DNA from: a bacterium
GTDB taxonomy: Bacteria; UBA9089; CG2-30-40-21; SBAY01
Reading direction: 5' to 3'
Assembly: GCA_040757115.1 (NCBI GenBank)
Contig: JBFLYA010000010.1
Location: forward strand, 1-35,764
Length of the DNA: 35,764 bases
Part shown: positions 7,538 to 15,335 of the stretch, in pieces
Numbering within the stretch: position 1 is the first letter of the stretch
Layout of the letters: each line of letters starts with the position of its first letter
Position numbers and translations under genes: made by a program
The notes under the pieces: generated by a model
The model's database searches: none
What the model was told of the DNA's origin: nothing
What the model saw: only the letters and a program-made list of their open reading frames with translations

Positions 7538-9766
7538 TTATTTTGAAACAATTATCAACCCCATTTTACGGAGATTGCATTTATTCAGTATGTTTCTATA
7601 AGATTTGATTTCTGACCAGTGGCTTACATTCGACATCACCAGGAGCATTGTGCAATCCACAATTGATGGGAAGGCAAATGCTGATGGGTCTTCCATCACA
7701 GAATCCGAACTCAGCAGAACAACATCAAATTGTTCCTGCAATTGGGTTAGTTTTTCCTTCAGTTGATTTGATGTCATCAGATGGGTCATTCCATAATTGC
7801 TCTTGCCGGCAGGTAAGAAAAATACTTTGGGATAGTCAGTTAGGTGAATGAGTGAATCAGTTAATGGCTGGGTCCCATCAAGCATATTCAAGAAGCCCGG
7901 CGAGGAAGAAACTTTAAATTCTTTACTCAATAGATTGTCTTTAAAGAATGCATCTATAATCAGCACCTTGCGATTTTGATCTATAGCAAGAAACTCAGCC
8001 AGTTCTAATACAAACTGACTTGTTACTTCGGGCAAGTAAGGACATGAAAGCATCAGGCAATACCCTAGTTCAGAGCCACCAAGTTCGAAGTGCAACTGCA
8101 TGGCTAATTTGTGATATGATTTGTTGTATTGGTTATTTTTCTTATACTGTCTCTCAGACCACCCTGATAGCCAACCCTTTTTCTGTTCAGGGATGAATTT
8201 GGAAGGTGTTTTATTCCTATGTATGCCCAAATGAATATTTCCATATACTGGAATATCCAGGATATGTCCAACATCATCTTCACTGTAAATAGTTTCATTA
8301 AAATAGTTAGCAATGAAGCCGGCAATGATGCCTAATAGTATTCCTATCAGCACGGCTATAAACAAATACAGTTTTACCTTTGGCCGTATAGGTTTCTCCG
8401 GTATCTGGGCTGTTTCGATAAGTTTCAAACTTGCAGTTTTCTCTGATTCAGTCACTGCGGAGATAAAAGCTTGTCGCTGTTTACTCAGTAAAGTCCGATA
8501 TTCCGTATCTGCCAGAACAAGTTCCCTCGTGAGTCTCTGCAAAACACGCTGTTTGAAAGGCAAGTCTTTCAGACTATTTTTATATTGATTTACAATCTCC
8601 TGGATTTCGGTTTCCCCTGCTCGAAGTTGAGCCAATTGAACCAGGAGGTTAGTGCGCTCAGCACGTAAACTGGACCAGATTGGATTGGATTTTTCTACTT
8701 TACCGCTAATGACCATTTCTTCCGACTCTTTAAGCATATCCTTCAACTTGCTAATATTACTTTTTAATTCCTCGACTTCCTGAGAATCCTCTGTATATCT
8801 ATTCTGCATTTGAATCAACATCATTTCATAGCTTAGCAGATTTGCCTTCATCTTGCTGTGAATTTCGTTGAGACTCAGAGACCGAGAATCAATCTCCATT
8901 TGTCCTTCATTTTGAAGTAAACGCTCTATCTCCGCCAGGCGTGCTTCTAATCCCTCGATGGATGCCCTGGTGGTTAATAATTCTGCCTCCTGGTCAGTTA
9001 ATATCTTGACATCACTATGCTCTTTTTCGAACTCAAATTTGATATTGTTCTTAACAACATAATCCTCTAATTCTTTTTCTATCTTTCCCAAATTTTCGTG
9101 GGCTCTTTTCACCTGTGTATTCAGGATATTAGCGGCAGATATCGCTTCCTCTCCGTGTTGTTGTCTCCTATATTGGAGATATACCTCAGTGAGTTCATTA
9201 GCGATTTCCGCCACTCTCTTGTTAGGACCAAGAAGACTAATCTCGGCGACATTAGAGTTGCCAATGGCACGAACATTGATGCCCTTCTGGAAATCAAAGA
9301 TAGTTCTTGCTAATTCTATTTCTTCCGGTGTAAGATTAAATGGACTTTTCTCAGGTGGAAAGAAAAAATTCTTAACGCGTTTGTACTTCCGTCCAATCCA
9401 TGAACGACTCCACATATCGGTGATGTGGCGTATCAGTGGGTGATAGACATCGTCATACTTAAGATTAAGGTTCTCTACAACTTTTTTCACCAGCGGCCCA
9501 AGTTTGACCATTTCTGCCTCGGTTTTAGCCTCTTCTGCCTTGCGAAAAACATTCCACTGCCCATAGAATTGATCTTTAAGTTCATCTTTTTCCTTCTCGA
9601 CCAAAATCTTAACCGAAGCTTTGTAGACCGGCGGAAATAGTTGAATGTAAAGCAGAGTTAGAGCCACCGTAAATAGACATGTGCCCAGCACAATCCATTT
9701 GTACCGAATGGTAATATTCCAAATTGTGTTTATTGACCGGCGGACATCAAAGGAATCAATTTCCAT
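7538..9766 (-). CDS. Wzz/GumC-type chain-length protein with degenerate BY-kinase domain
   Basis: A 742-aa inner-membrane protein. It has a first membrane helix at about 22-42, a Wzz periplasmic domain, a long coiled coil (about 200-420), a GNVR-like region (PFKQRVLQRLTREL), and a second helix at about 463-490 preceded by the proline-rich 'PEKPIRPK'. The cytoplasmic part (about 550-742) aligns with bacterial tyrosine kinases in fold order, but its ATPase motifs are gone. The Walker A position reads CPYLPEVTSQF with no GK[ST], Walker A' is VLIIDAFF, and Walker B is VVLLSSDS. No C-terminal tyrosine cluster is present. It should set chain length together with the Wza channel encoded 3 bases upstream, without its own kinase activity. 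Confidence 0.88.
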   Translation of the reverse strand: MEIDSFDVRRSINTIWNITIRYKWIVLGTCLFTVALTLLYIQLFPPVYKASVKILVEKEKDELKDQFYGQWNVFRKAEEAKTEAEMVKLGPLVKKVVENLNLKYDDVYHPLIRHITDMWSRSWIGRKYKRVKNFFFPPEKSPFNLTPEEIELARTIFDFQKGINVRAIGNSNVAEISLLGPNKRVAEIANELTEVYLQYRRQQHGEEAISAANILNTQVKRAHENLGKIEKELEDYVVKNNIKFEFEKEHSDVKILTDQEAELLTTRASIEGLEARLAEIERLLQNEGQMEIDSRSLSLNEIHSKMKANLLSYEMMLIQMQNRYTEDSQEVEELKSNISKLKDMLKESEEMVISGKVEKSNPIWSSLRAERTNLLVQLAQLRAGETEIQEIVNQYKNSLKDLPFKQRVLQRLTRELVLADTEYRTLLSKQRQAFISAVTESEKTASLKLIETAQIPEKPIRPKVKLYLFIAVLIGILLGIIAGFIANYFNETIYSEDDVGHILDIPVYGNIHLGIHRNKTPSKFIPEQKKGWLSGWSERQYKKNNQYNKSYHKLAMQLHFELGGSELGYCLMLSCPYLPEVTSQFVLELAEFLAIDQNRKVLIIDAFFKDNLLSKEFKVSSSPGFLNMLDGTQPLTDSLIHLTDYPKVFFLPAGKSNYGMTHLMTSNQLKEKLTQLQEQFDVVLLSSDSVMEDPSAFAFPSIVDCTMLLVMSNVSHWSEIKSYRNILNKCNLRKMGLIIVSK

Positions 9767-9769
9767 AAT

Positions 9770-10540
9770 TTACTCCTCTTCTCCTAAAATTTCTATTAAC
9801 CGTAATGTGGTCAGGATATCAATAGCTCCTGTAAGGATTTTGTTTATATGCTGGTCGATAAATATATCTACACGGGCAATGAAGGTCTTTGGAACGAAGA
9901 TTATATCATCCGCCTGCAAGGGGACATTGTGCAAAGTTATGTATGAAGCACTCTGACCTTTCAACTGCAAATTAACGCGGGTGGCGGTAAGGTAATTATC
10001 TTCGGTAACTCGAATGATTATGACGCTGTTTCGTTTCGCCTCATTGGTGAAGCCACCGGCACGAGTTACTGCCTGAAGAGCCGTGGCGGCATCGTGGAGA
10101 GATACGATTGACGGAGTAGTAACTTCGCCGATAACATATATCACCGGCGGCTGAAATTTTGTTACAATTACTGTTACTTCCGGCTCTTTCAAGCGGTGTG
10201 AAAACATCTCGGTTAACTTTTTATCCAATTCCCCGGGCGTTAAACCGGCTGCCTTAACATCGTCAAGGATAGGTAGAGATATGTAACCGTCAGGTCTGAT
10301 GGTGCATACACGGGTTATCTCAGGATGCTTAAGTAAAACTACTTCAACAATGTCCTCCGGGACAAGAACATATTCTTTATGAAACCGTGTCGTAGCCACC
10401 GCGATTTCAGGCAAGACCGACATACGAATTTCATCACCTTTACTAATCTTCGCTGACCGATTAGTGGTTACACATCCCTGTGTCAGTAGCATAATTGTAA
10501 AAATTACTATAACTTTAAATAATCTTTCCGTCTTTTTCAT
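9770..10540 (-). CDS. Wza-type polysaccharide export lipoprotein
   Basis: A 256-aa protein starting MKKTERLF at 10540, with a lipoprotein signal ending LLTQGC. Residues about 50-130 form the Poly_export domain (VLVPEDIVEVVLLKHPEI, then RPDGYISLPIL), followed by SLBB-like beta-grasp segments (IYVIGEVTTPSIVSL and AVTRAGGFTNEAKR). Such proteins form the outer-membrane exit channel for capsule or exopolysaccharide. The frame stays open upstream to a GTG at 10726, but that stretch is pure repeat sequence, so I start at the signal peptide. The stop is 3 bases before the next start, a tight pairing typical of wza-wzc. Confidence 0.92.
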   Translation of the reverse strand: MKKTERLFKVIVIFTIMLLTQGCVTTNRSAKISKGDEIRMSVLPEIAVATTRFHKEYVLVPEDIVEVVLLKHPEITRVCTIRPDGYISLPILDDVKAAGLTPGELDKKLTEMFSHRLKEPEVTVIVTKFQPPVIYVIGEVTTPSIVSLHDAATALQAVTRAGGFTNEAKRNSVIIIRVTEDNYLTATRVNLQLKGQSASYITLHNVPLQADDIIFVPKTFIARVDIFIDQHINKILTGAIDILTTLRLIEILGEEE

Positions 10541-10582
10541 AATCTTAATTCGTAGGTATTTAGTCTGTAATAAAAGGGAAGA

Positions 10583-10718
10583 ACTGGAGAAACGCTCATG
10601 TCCACAGGGATGGACACAAAGGAAGATGAAAATTGAGTTGAAACGCAGGATAGAGCCTGCGGCTACCAACCTTCCCGAGTCCCGAACCCCGAGTTCCGAG
10701 TCCCCATTTTCAGGAGAA
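10583..10718 (+). repeat. Hairpin/micro-ORF module followed by GC-rich interspersed repeat
   Basis: 10583-10640 is the third copy of the module seen at 5746-6005, here on the plus strand, with stem TGTCC (10599-10603) and GGACA (10612-10616). It is followed by an inverted copy of the GC-rich repeat at 35532-35764 (AGCCTGCGGCTACC, CGAGTCCCGAACCCCGAG, ending ATTTTCAGGAGA). Confidence 0.7.
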
Positions 10719-10805
10719 ATAGCCACTTTCCCTTTCTCCCTTTTCCCTCATTTACACTATCTACTACCTGCTTTTCTTTTATTTATCAATGTCATTTTTA
10801 GCAAC

Positions 10806-11067
10806 CGTTACTTGTAACCGTTCAGGTAATCCTTTACCGCAGAGACGCAGAGAAACAGAGAGGAAAATATCTTTTTTTTTCGTGTTTTTCGCGTTTTTCG
10901 GTGTTTAAAAAGGCTTAAAAACAGTTAGTCGAAAGTCCGTATTAAAAGATTAATAAACAACGAAAGACCCGAAATGTACAAAAAAAGGAAATCTCTGTCT
11001 CTGGTGAATAGATTTTAATTTTTTCTCTGCGTCTCTGTGTCTCTGCGGTGAACAGTTACCGTTACTT
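10806..11067. mobile_element. GxxExxxE-derived non-autonomous element with 8-bp target duplication
   Basis: The element proper is 10814-11059 (246 bp). The left end is GTAACCGTTCAGG then TTACCGCAGAGACGCAGAG. The right end is the complementary arm ending GGTGAACAGTTAC. It is bounded by perfect direct repeats CGTTACTT at 10806-10813 and 11060-11067. Just inside the right arm, CTGGTGAATAGATTTTAA encodes LVNRF-stop, the usual end of a GxxExxxE protein; the rest of that gene is gone. The left terminus combines the 237-bp MITE end with the CGCAGAG arm, linking the two subfamilies. It inserted into the 3' end of the glycosyltransferase gene. Confidence 0.82.
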
Positions 11068-12196
11068 TTTCCAATGTTTTTTCTAATTCCTGGCAAAATC
11101 TTTCCCATGAGTAATTTTTCTGCATCATTTCTTGAGCACGATATCCACGGCGTTGTGCTTCTTCTGGATTAGAAATGACATCCAACATTGCCTCTTCTAA
11201 TGCCTTTGCATCCTCTGGCGGCACAAGGTATCCTGTCTCTCCATCCTGAAGTATTTCTGGTATGTTTCCAACCCGTGTTGCTATAATCGGCTTACCAACA
11301 GAACAAACCAGCGACAACACTGCACTCTGGTATAAATAGGTATAAGGTAACACAACTACATCACTGGCAATTAAAAAGTCTCTTGCTACCTCTTCTGACA
11401 CAAGTTCTGGACGAAATAATACCCGCTGACCAATCCCAAGTCTTTTCACCTGCTCAAAATACGGCTTCAAACTCACCTTCCATGGCCGACCGATGACCAA
11501 TAGTCGAGCCTTTGGCTCTTGAACTAATACCCCAGCAAAGGCATCTAACAAATATTTCAAACCCTTATTTTTCTTAATCTGTCCAAAACAAAGTATAATT
11601 GGTTCATCTATCTGTAACCCCAATTTTTCTCGCGATATAATTTGGTCTTTGCGACAAAAAGTTTTCTCACCTTCACTCATTCCAAAAAATAGTACCTGAA
11701 TTTTGGACAAAGGAATTCCAAAATTAGAAATAAGTTGATTTTTGCCGTATTCGCTGAATGCCAAAATGGCCGTAGCGTTATTATATATCTTGCGATAAGA
11801 ATGACGATATTCTTTATTAGAAGACAACGGCAATATATCATGGGCTCCAAGTATAGCAGGAATACCATGATTCCGCAAATTTCGGATAAATAGATTATCC
11901 AGAGTAATTTGCAAGATATAGTAATAAATTACCACATTCGGCTGAAAGCGACAAATTTGCCTCCAAACTCTTATTAAAGAACGGACATAGTTGATTCCTT
12001 TCACTACAAAATTATAATTCCCAACTATGCCCTTAAAAGGGGTAATTTGCTCAAATTCAGACTCCACATTTAGAAACGGATATTTCTCGTTTGTAGCCAA
12101 AATAACCTTGTGTCCCTTTTGGGCTAAATAACGACAAATCTCCTTGTCGTGCAAACCAAGAATATGTCCAATAGGATCTGCAAAAAATATTTTCAT
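11015..12196 (-). CDS. Glycosyltransferase family 4 protein, 3' end altered by insertion
   Basis: A 393-aa GT-B enzyme of the GT4 group. It has an N-terminal acceptor domain (about 1-185) and a C-terminal nucleotide-sugar domain with the KNKGLKYLLDAF and LVIGRPW segments. The donor-site region is YQSAVLSLVCSVGKPIIATRVGNIPEIL, a QSGV-type variant without the classical EX7E pair, which occurs in part of the family. It should add a sugar to the lipid-linked repeat unit at the cytoplasmic membrane. The last 12 residues (VHRRDTETQRKN) come from the mobile element at 10814. Without the element the frame would end EKVTVAKNDIDK-stop. It lies downstream of the initiating sugar transferase in the same operon. 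Confidence 0.9.
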   Translation of the reverse strand: MKIFFADPIGHILGLHDKEICRYLAQKGHKVILATNEKYPFLNVESEFEQITPFKGIVGNYNFVVKGINYVRSLIRVWRQICRFQPNVVIYYYILQITLDNLFIRNLRNHGIPAILGAHDILPLSSNKEYRHSYRKIYNNATAILAFSEYGKNQLISNFGIPLSKIQVLFFGMSEGEKTFCRKDQIISREKLGLQIDEPIILCFGQIKKNKGLKYLLDAFAGVLVQEPKARLLVIGRPWKVSLKPYFEQVKRLGIGQRVLFRPELVSEEVARDFLIASDVVVLPYTYLYQSAVLSLVCSVGKPIIATRVGNIPEILQDGETGYLVPPEDAKALEEAMLDVISNPEEAQRRGYRAQEMMQKNYSWERFCQELEKTLEKVTVTVHRRDTETQRKN

Positions 12197-12328
12197 TTTA
12201 CATATTTTTTAATTTGAGGATGTTATGTTTCAATCGGTGCATAAATCAAATTATATCTCAATGTTTGGACACGCTAAACACATACTTCAATTTACTCTTA
12301 AATCAAAGATTAGAATACAAAAGTAGTG

Positions 12329-12973
12329 CTATACACCTTGACCCGCCATAACTGCCCATATAGTCCGAATTAGTATTTTAAAATCCAGCCACAAAGAATA
12401 GTTGTCAATATATTCCAAATCCATACGCATCCATTCTTTAAAGCTAATCTTATTTCTACCGCTTACCTGCCATATACAGGTTAGCCCAGGTTTCATGCTC
12501 AATCTACGATATTGATATGATTCGTATTTCTCCACCTCTTCAGGTAGAGGAGGACGGGGACCAACTATACTCATTTCTCCCTTGAGAACATTGAAAAATT
12601 GTGGTAATTCATCAAGACTGTATTTTCTTAAGAAACGGCCGAATTTAGTAATCCGAGGGTCATCGCGGATTTTAAATACAGGCCCATCCATTTCATTCAG
12701 ATGTTCCAGAGAATTCCTCTTTTTCTCTGCATCGATAACCATAGTGCGAAATTTGTAGAAGCAGAATTGGCGACCATTAAGTCCAACGCGGGTTTGTCGG
12801 AAAAGAACGGATTCCCCCTGGCGAGAGGTCAATTTGATAATAAGAATTATCGGTAGCATCAGAACCGGACCCAGTACCAATAGTCCCAACAATGCACCTA
12901 CCCGGTCAAAGACGCTTTTCACAAAAAGTGCCATATTTTTCTCTTCAGAAATAGAGGGAAAAGCAAATTCCAT
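12329..12973 (-). CDS. Bacterial sugar transferase (initiating phosphoglycosyl transferase)
   Basis: A 214-aa monotopic phosphoglycosyl transferase (PF02397). It has a basic N-terminus, one hydrophobic re-entrant helix (about 30-50), the YKFRTM motif, GPVFKIRDDPRITKFGRFLR, and the SLDELPQFFNVLKGEMS/VGPRPP signature. These enzymes move a sugar-1-phosphate from a UDP-sugar to undecaprenyl phosphate, the first step of polysaccharide assembly. The catalytic Asp-Glu pair is in the DEL of SLDELPQ. It is the short form without the extra N-terminal membrane bundle of WbaP. It is the first gene after the promoter at 13087-13115. The ATG at 12973 lies about 12 bases after GGGAGG; an internal ATG (MALFVKS) is also possible. 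Confidence 0.92.
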   Translation of the reverse strand: MEFAFPSISEEKNMALFVKSVFDRVGALLGLLVLGPVLMLPIILIIKLTSRQGESVLFRQTRVGLNGRQFCFYKFRTMVIDAEKKRNSLEHLNEMDGPVFKIRDDPRITKFGRFLRKYSLDELPQFFNVLKGEMSIVGPRPPLPEEVEKYESYQYRRLSMKPGLTCIWQVSGRNKISFKEWMRMDLEYIDNYSLWLDFKILIRTIWAVMAGQGV

Positions 12974-13086
12974 TTTTAAAATTAACCTCCCGCATTTCTT
13001 CCTGATATCTCTCTAATTCCCCTCCCTCTAACATAACTGGGATATTTGTAACCCTATTTCACAGGTCGAATTTTTTTACTAACTTA

Positions 13087-13115
13087 AGTATAACACAGAT
13101 GCTATGTTATGTCAA
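13087..13115 (-). promoter_or_regulatory. Sigma70-type promoter of the exopolysaccharide operon
   Basis: On the minus strand: TTGACA (13115-13110), a 17-base spacer, TATACT (13092-13087). The predicted start is near 13080, giving a leader of about 107 bases before the sugar transferase. The leader contains the AATTCGACCTGTG motif that recurs at 527-540 and 2757-2775. Confidence 0.8.
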
Positions 13116-13125
13116 GAAAAAACTT

Positions 13126-13168
13126 TAGGCTGAAGTTTTGAATGTTGTTTCCTTCAGCCTTCAGCCTA
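13126..13168. repeat. Inverted repeat between two divergent promoters
   Basis: TAGGCTGAAG (13126-13135) pairs with CTTCAGCCTA (13159-13168). The right half is a doubled CTTCAGCC word. It lies in the 141-base gap between the -35 boxes of the two divergent promoters. Operator and interspersed repeat are both possible. Confidence 0.5.
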
Positions 13169-13256
13169 TAACCTAATTTTCATCGCTCTGTCCTCCACAG
13201 GTTAATGTTCGTTCCCCCAAATAACTAACCCATTACTTAATCCTAAAAAAATCTTC

Positions 13257-13285
13257 TTGACTTTTATTTTATTTTGTGATATATT
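13257..13285 (+). promoter_or_regulatory. Sigma70-type promoter of the small SAP-domain gene
   Basis: TTGACT (13257-13262), a 17-base spacer, TATATT (13280-13285). The start codon of the small gene is 22 bases further on, with AGGAGGTGA at 13295-13303. Confidence 0.78.
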
Positions 13286-13307
13286 ATATTTTACAGGAGG
13301 TGAGAAA

Positions 13308-13499
13308 ATGAATATCAATGATATTAAGACAAAGGCTAAAGAAGTTGGGGTCAAAGCAGGTAAAATGAATAAAAGTGACCTGATTCGAGCCATCCAATCT
13401 GCCGAAGGAAATTTTCCATGTTTTGAGACAGCGACAGATTATTGTGACCAGAGTAATTGTGCCTGGATGGAAGATTGCCTATCCAATAAGAACAATTAG
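13308..13499 (+). CDS. Small SAP/Rho-N-like domain protein with cysteine tail
   Basis: A 63-aa protein. Residues 1-36 (MNINDIKTKAKEVGVKAGKM followed by NKSDLIRAIQSAEG) form a SAP/Rho-N-like helix-extended loop-helix, a fold that binds nucleic acid. The tail carries four cysteines in the pattern C-x8-C-x4-C-x6-C (CFETATDYC, then NCAWMEDC), which could bind a metal. Similar small SAP proteins occur in many environmental bacteria without a known role. Start choice is firm: AGGAGGTGA is 4-5 bases before the ATG, behind a good promoter. It is monocistronic and transcribed away from the polysaccharide operon. Confidence 0.85.
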   Translation: MNINDIKTKAKEVGVKAGKMNKSDLIRAIQSAEGNFPCFETATDYCDQSNCAWMEDCLSNKNN

Positions 13500-14069
13500 G
13501 AAATATTCAGCCATCAGGTAAAAGAAGGTTAAGGCAATGGTTAAGGTTAAGTAGAAGGAATTAAATGTTCCACAGTAACTAATCCTTTTTGTTCAACCTC
13601 CTTCAACTGATGGCTGAAAATTAGGTGGTGTCTGAAAATAACTCTAATAGTGAAATCTATGCAGATTTGGTGTCCAAAAGGGATTTCCTCCAAAGAGCAA
13701 AATGCAAAACTCGTTTATAGTTTATGGTTTATAGTTTATAGTCTATAGTCCTTCAACTATCAACTATCAACTATAAACTATAAACTATCTTTGCCAAAGT
13801 TCAGTAAAATTATCTCTTTCCTTTCAGCGTTAAAATACTTGAAGCAAAGATATTACCAAATTCCTCCAACTCTTTGAGAAACCCTGCTACTTCCTCTTTG
13901 AAATTTGATTTGTAATTTTGCATTTTGATATTTATATTTGATATTTAATATTTGATATTTGATATTTATTTGTTGTCTCCCTCAAATCCTATTTTGCAGA
14001 ACCCTATACACTATTTTAACCTTCATGCTAGATTAAGACACCACCGAAAATTAACGCCTGAACGCTTAC
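13500..14069. repeat. Repeat-only tract: inverted repeat, word foldback, element end
   Basis: No gene is seen. 13508-13519 (TTCAGCCATCAG) and 13608-13619 (CTGATGGCTGAA) are inverted copies about 90 bases apart, with imperfect pairing continuing inward. 13715-13788 is a foldback of GTTTATAGT words against ACTATAAAC words. 13923-13970 is a run of TTGATATTTA words. 14057-14069 (CCTGAACGCTTAC) is a lone right terminus of the 237-bp MITE family. Confidence 0.7.
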
Positions 14070-14089
14070 AAAATACGAGGAGATATGTG

Positions 14090-15031
14090 ATGTCTTTTAC
14101 TATTCTTCGCACTGGTGTTGGTTCATCACCATCAATATCCACCATTAAAACACTTCAAAAATTAGGTGTAAGAGTTATAGGTGTGGATAGTCATCCGTTA
14201 TCTATTGGTTTTTATTTTGCCAATGTTGGATATTGCATCCCAAAGGCAGATGCACCTGATTATATTTCTACCTTAATAAAAATTTGTAACAAAGAAAAAG
14301 TGAATGCTATCTTACCCGCTGTAGATGAAGAATTAGTAGTTTTATCGAGGCATAAAAAAGAATTTGAAAAAAAGGGTATTTTGCTTGCGGTGGCAGAAAA
14401 GAAAGTAATTGAAATCTGCTTTGATAAACTAAAAACTTACAACTTTTTTCTTCAGAATAACATTTCGACCCCTTCTACTTTTGATGCCTTAAAGGTTAAC
14501 TTAAAAGAAATAATCTATCCCAGTATTATCAAACCCCGCTTTGGTCGCGGACAGCGCGATGTCTATAAGATTAATAATCAAAGGGAGTTTAAATTTTTTA
14601 GACAGTATGTTAAAAAGCCTTTAGTTCAGGATTATATTGAAGGACAGGAATATACGATTGATATTCTGGCTGATTTTAATAGTAAAGTTTTATGTCTTGT
14701 GCCGCGAAAAAGACTTCAAGTTGAATCAGGTATCTCAATTAAAGGAATAACAACTTATAAAAAAGAAATAATTGATAGTTGCCTTGATATTGTCCAAAAA
14801 TTAGGCATAATTGGACCGGCTAATATTCAATGTTTTATTGATAAAAACAATACCTTACTTTTTACTGAGATTAATCCAAGACTGGGGGGAGGAGTGGCAC
14901 TTTCAGTCGCCGCTGGTTCAAATATTCTGCCAAATTTAGTCAGATTACTTCAAGGTAAATCAGTAAAACCGTGCCTTGACTTCCAGGAAGATTTATTAAT
15001 GTTACGATATTGGGAAGAAAAATTTATGTAA
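14090..15031 (+). CDS. ATP-grasp enzyme, CarB/PylC-like
   Basis: A 313-aa protein with an N-terminal pre-ATP-grasp Rossmann part (ILRTGVGSSPSISTIKTLQK), a central ATP-grasp domain (IIYPSIIKPRFGRGQRDVY, then LVQDYIEGQEYTIDIL) and the metal-binding end ALLFTEINPRLGGGVAL-like segment (TEINPRLGGG). The family joins a carboxyl-phosphate intermediate to an amine or thiol; the substrate is unknown. I start at the ATG at 14090, which has GAGGAG 7 bases upstream; the frame is open further up but there runs through repeats. The stop codon is formed by a MITE: the G of the final ATG and the whole TAA belong to the element at 15028. The native C-terminus may be shortened. Confidence 0.85.
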   Translation: MSFTILRTGVGSSPSISTIKTLQKLGVRVIGVDSHPLSIGFYFANVGYCIPKADAPDYISTLIKICNKEKVNAILPAVDEELVVLSRHKKEFEKKGILLAVAEKKVIEICFDKLKTYNFFLQNNISTPSTFDALKVNLKEIIYPSIIKPRFGRGQRDVYKINNQREFKFFRQYVKKPLVQDYIEGQEYTIDILADFNSKVLCLVPRKRLQVESGISIKGITTYKKEIIDSCLDIVQKLGIIGPANIQCFIDKNNTLLFTEINPRLGGGVALSVAAGSNILPNLVRLLQGKSVKPCLDFQEDLLMLRYWEEKFM

Positions 15032-15264
15032 CCGTTCAGGCTATATATCAAAAGTGTAAGAAAGGGGATAAGGAGATAAGAGTGATATGGAGATAAGATA
15101 ATAGAAATAGATTGAAATTTATAGAAATAGGTAGAAATTGATTGTGGAAAACAACAAATTTCCATAAATTTCTATTAGTTTCTATTAATTTCAATTTTTT
15201 TAATAATATCTCCCTATCTCCTTAATCTCCACATCTCCTTTTGTTACACCACCTGAACGCTTAC
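15028..15264 (+). mobile_element. IS66-like foldback MITE, copy 2
   Basis: A 237-bp element with termini GTAACCGTTCAGG (15028-15040) and CCTGAACGCTTAC (15252-15264), identical throughout to the copy at 33425-33661. The interior is a long imperfect foldback built from GGAGATAAG and TAGAAATAG words. The flanking 8-mers (AAATTTAT and GGAATTTG) do not match; the right flank has been overwritten by GGAATTT words. Confidence 0.9.
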
Positions 15265-15335
15265 GGAATTTGGAATTTGTGATTTGGAATTTCATAGCCA
15301 TATCTGGGTCAAATTTCGATTAATAAGTGCTATAA

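Noticed and set aside
10464-10817. 117-codon plus-strand frame
   Set aside because: Made of repeat sequence and the antisense of the Wza signal peptide; no family resemblance.
13700-13800. Possible CRISPR array
   Set aside because: The repeats are contiguous 7-10 base words facing their complements, without unique spacers of constant length.
14057-15040. ATP-grasp gene as cargo of a composite element
   Set aside because: The flanking termini face the wrong way: a right end lies before the gene and a left end after it, so the gene is between two elements, not inside one.
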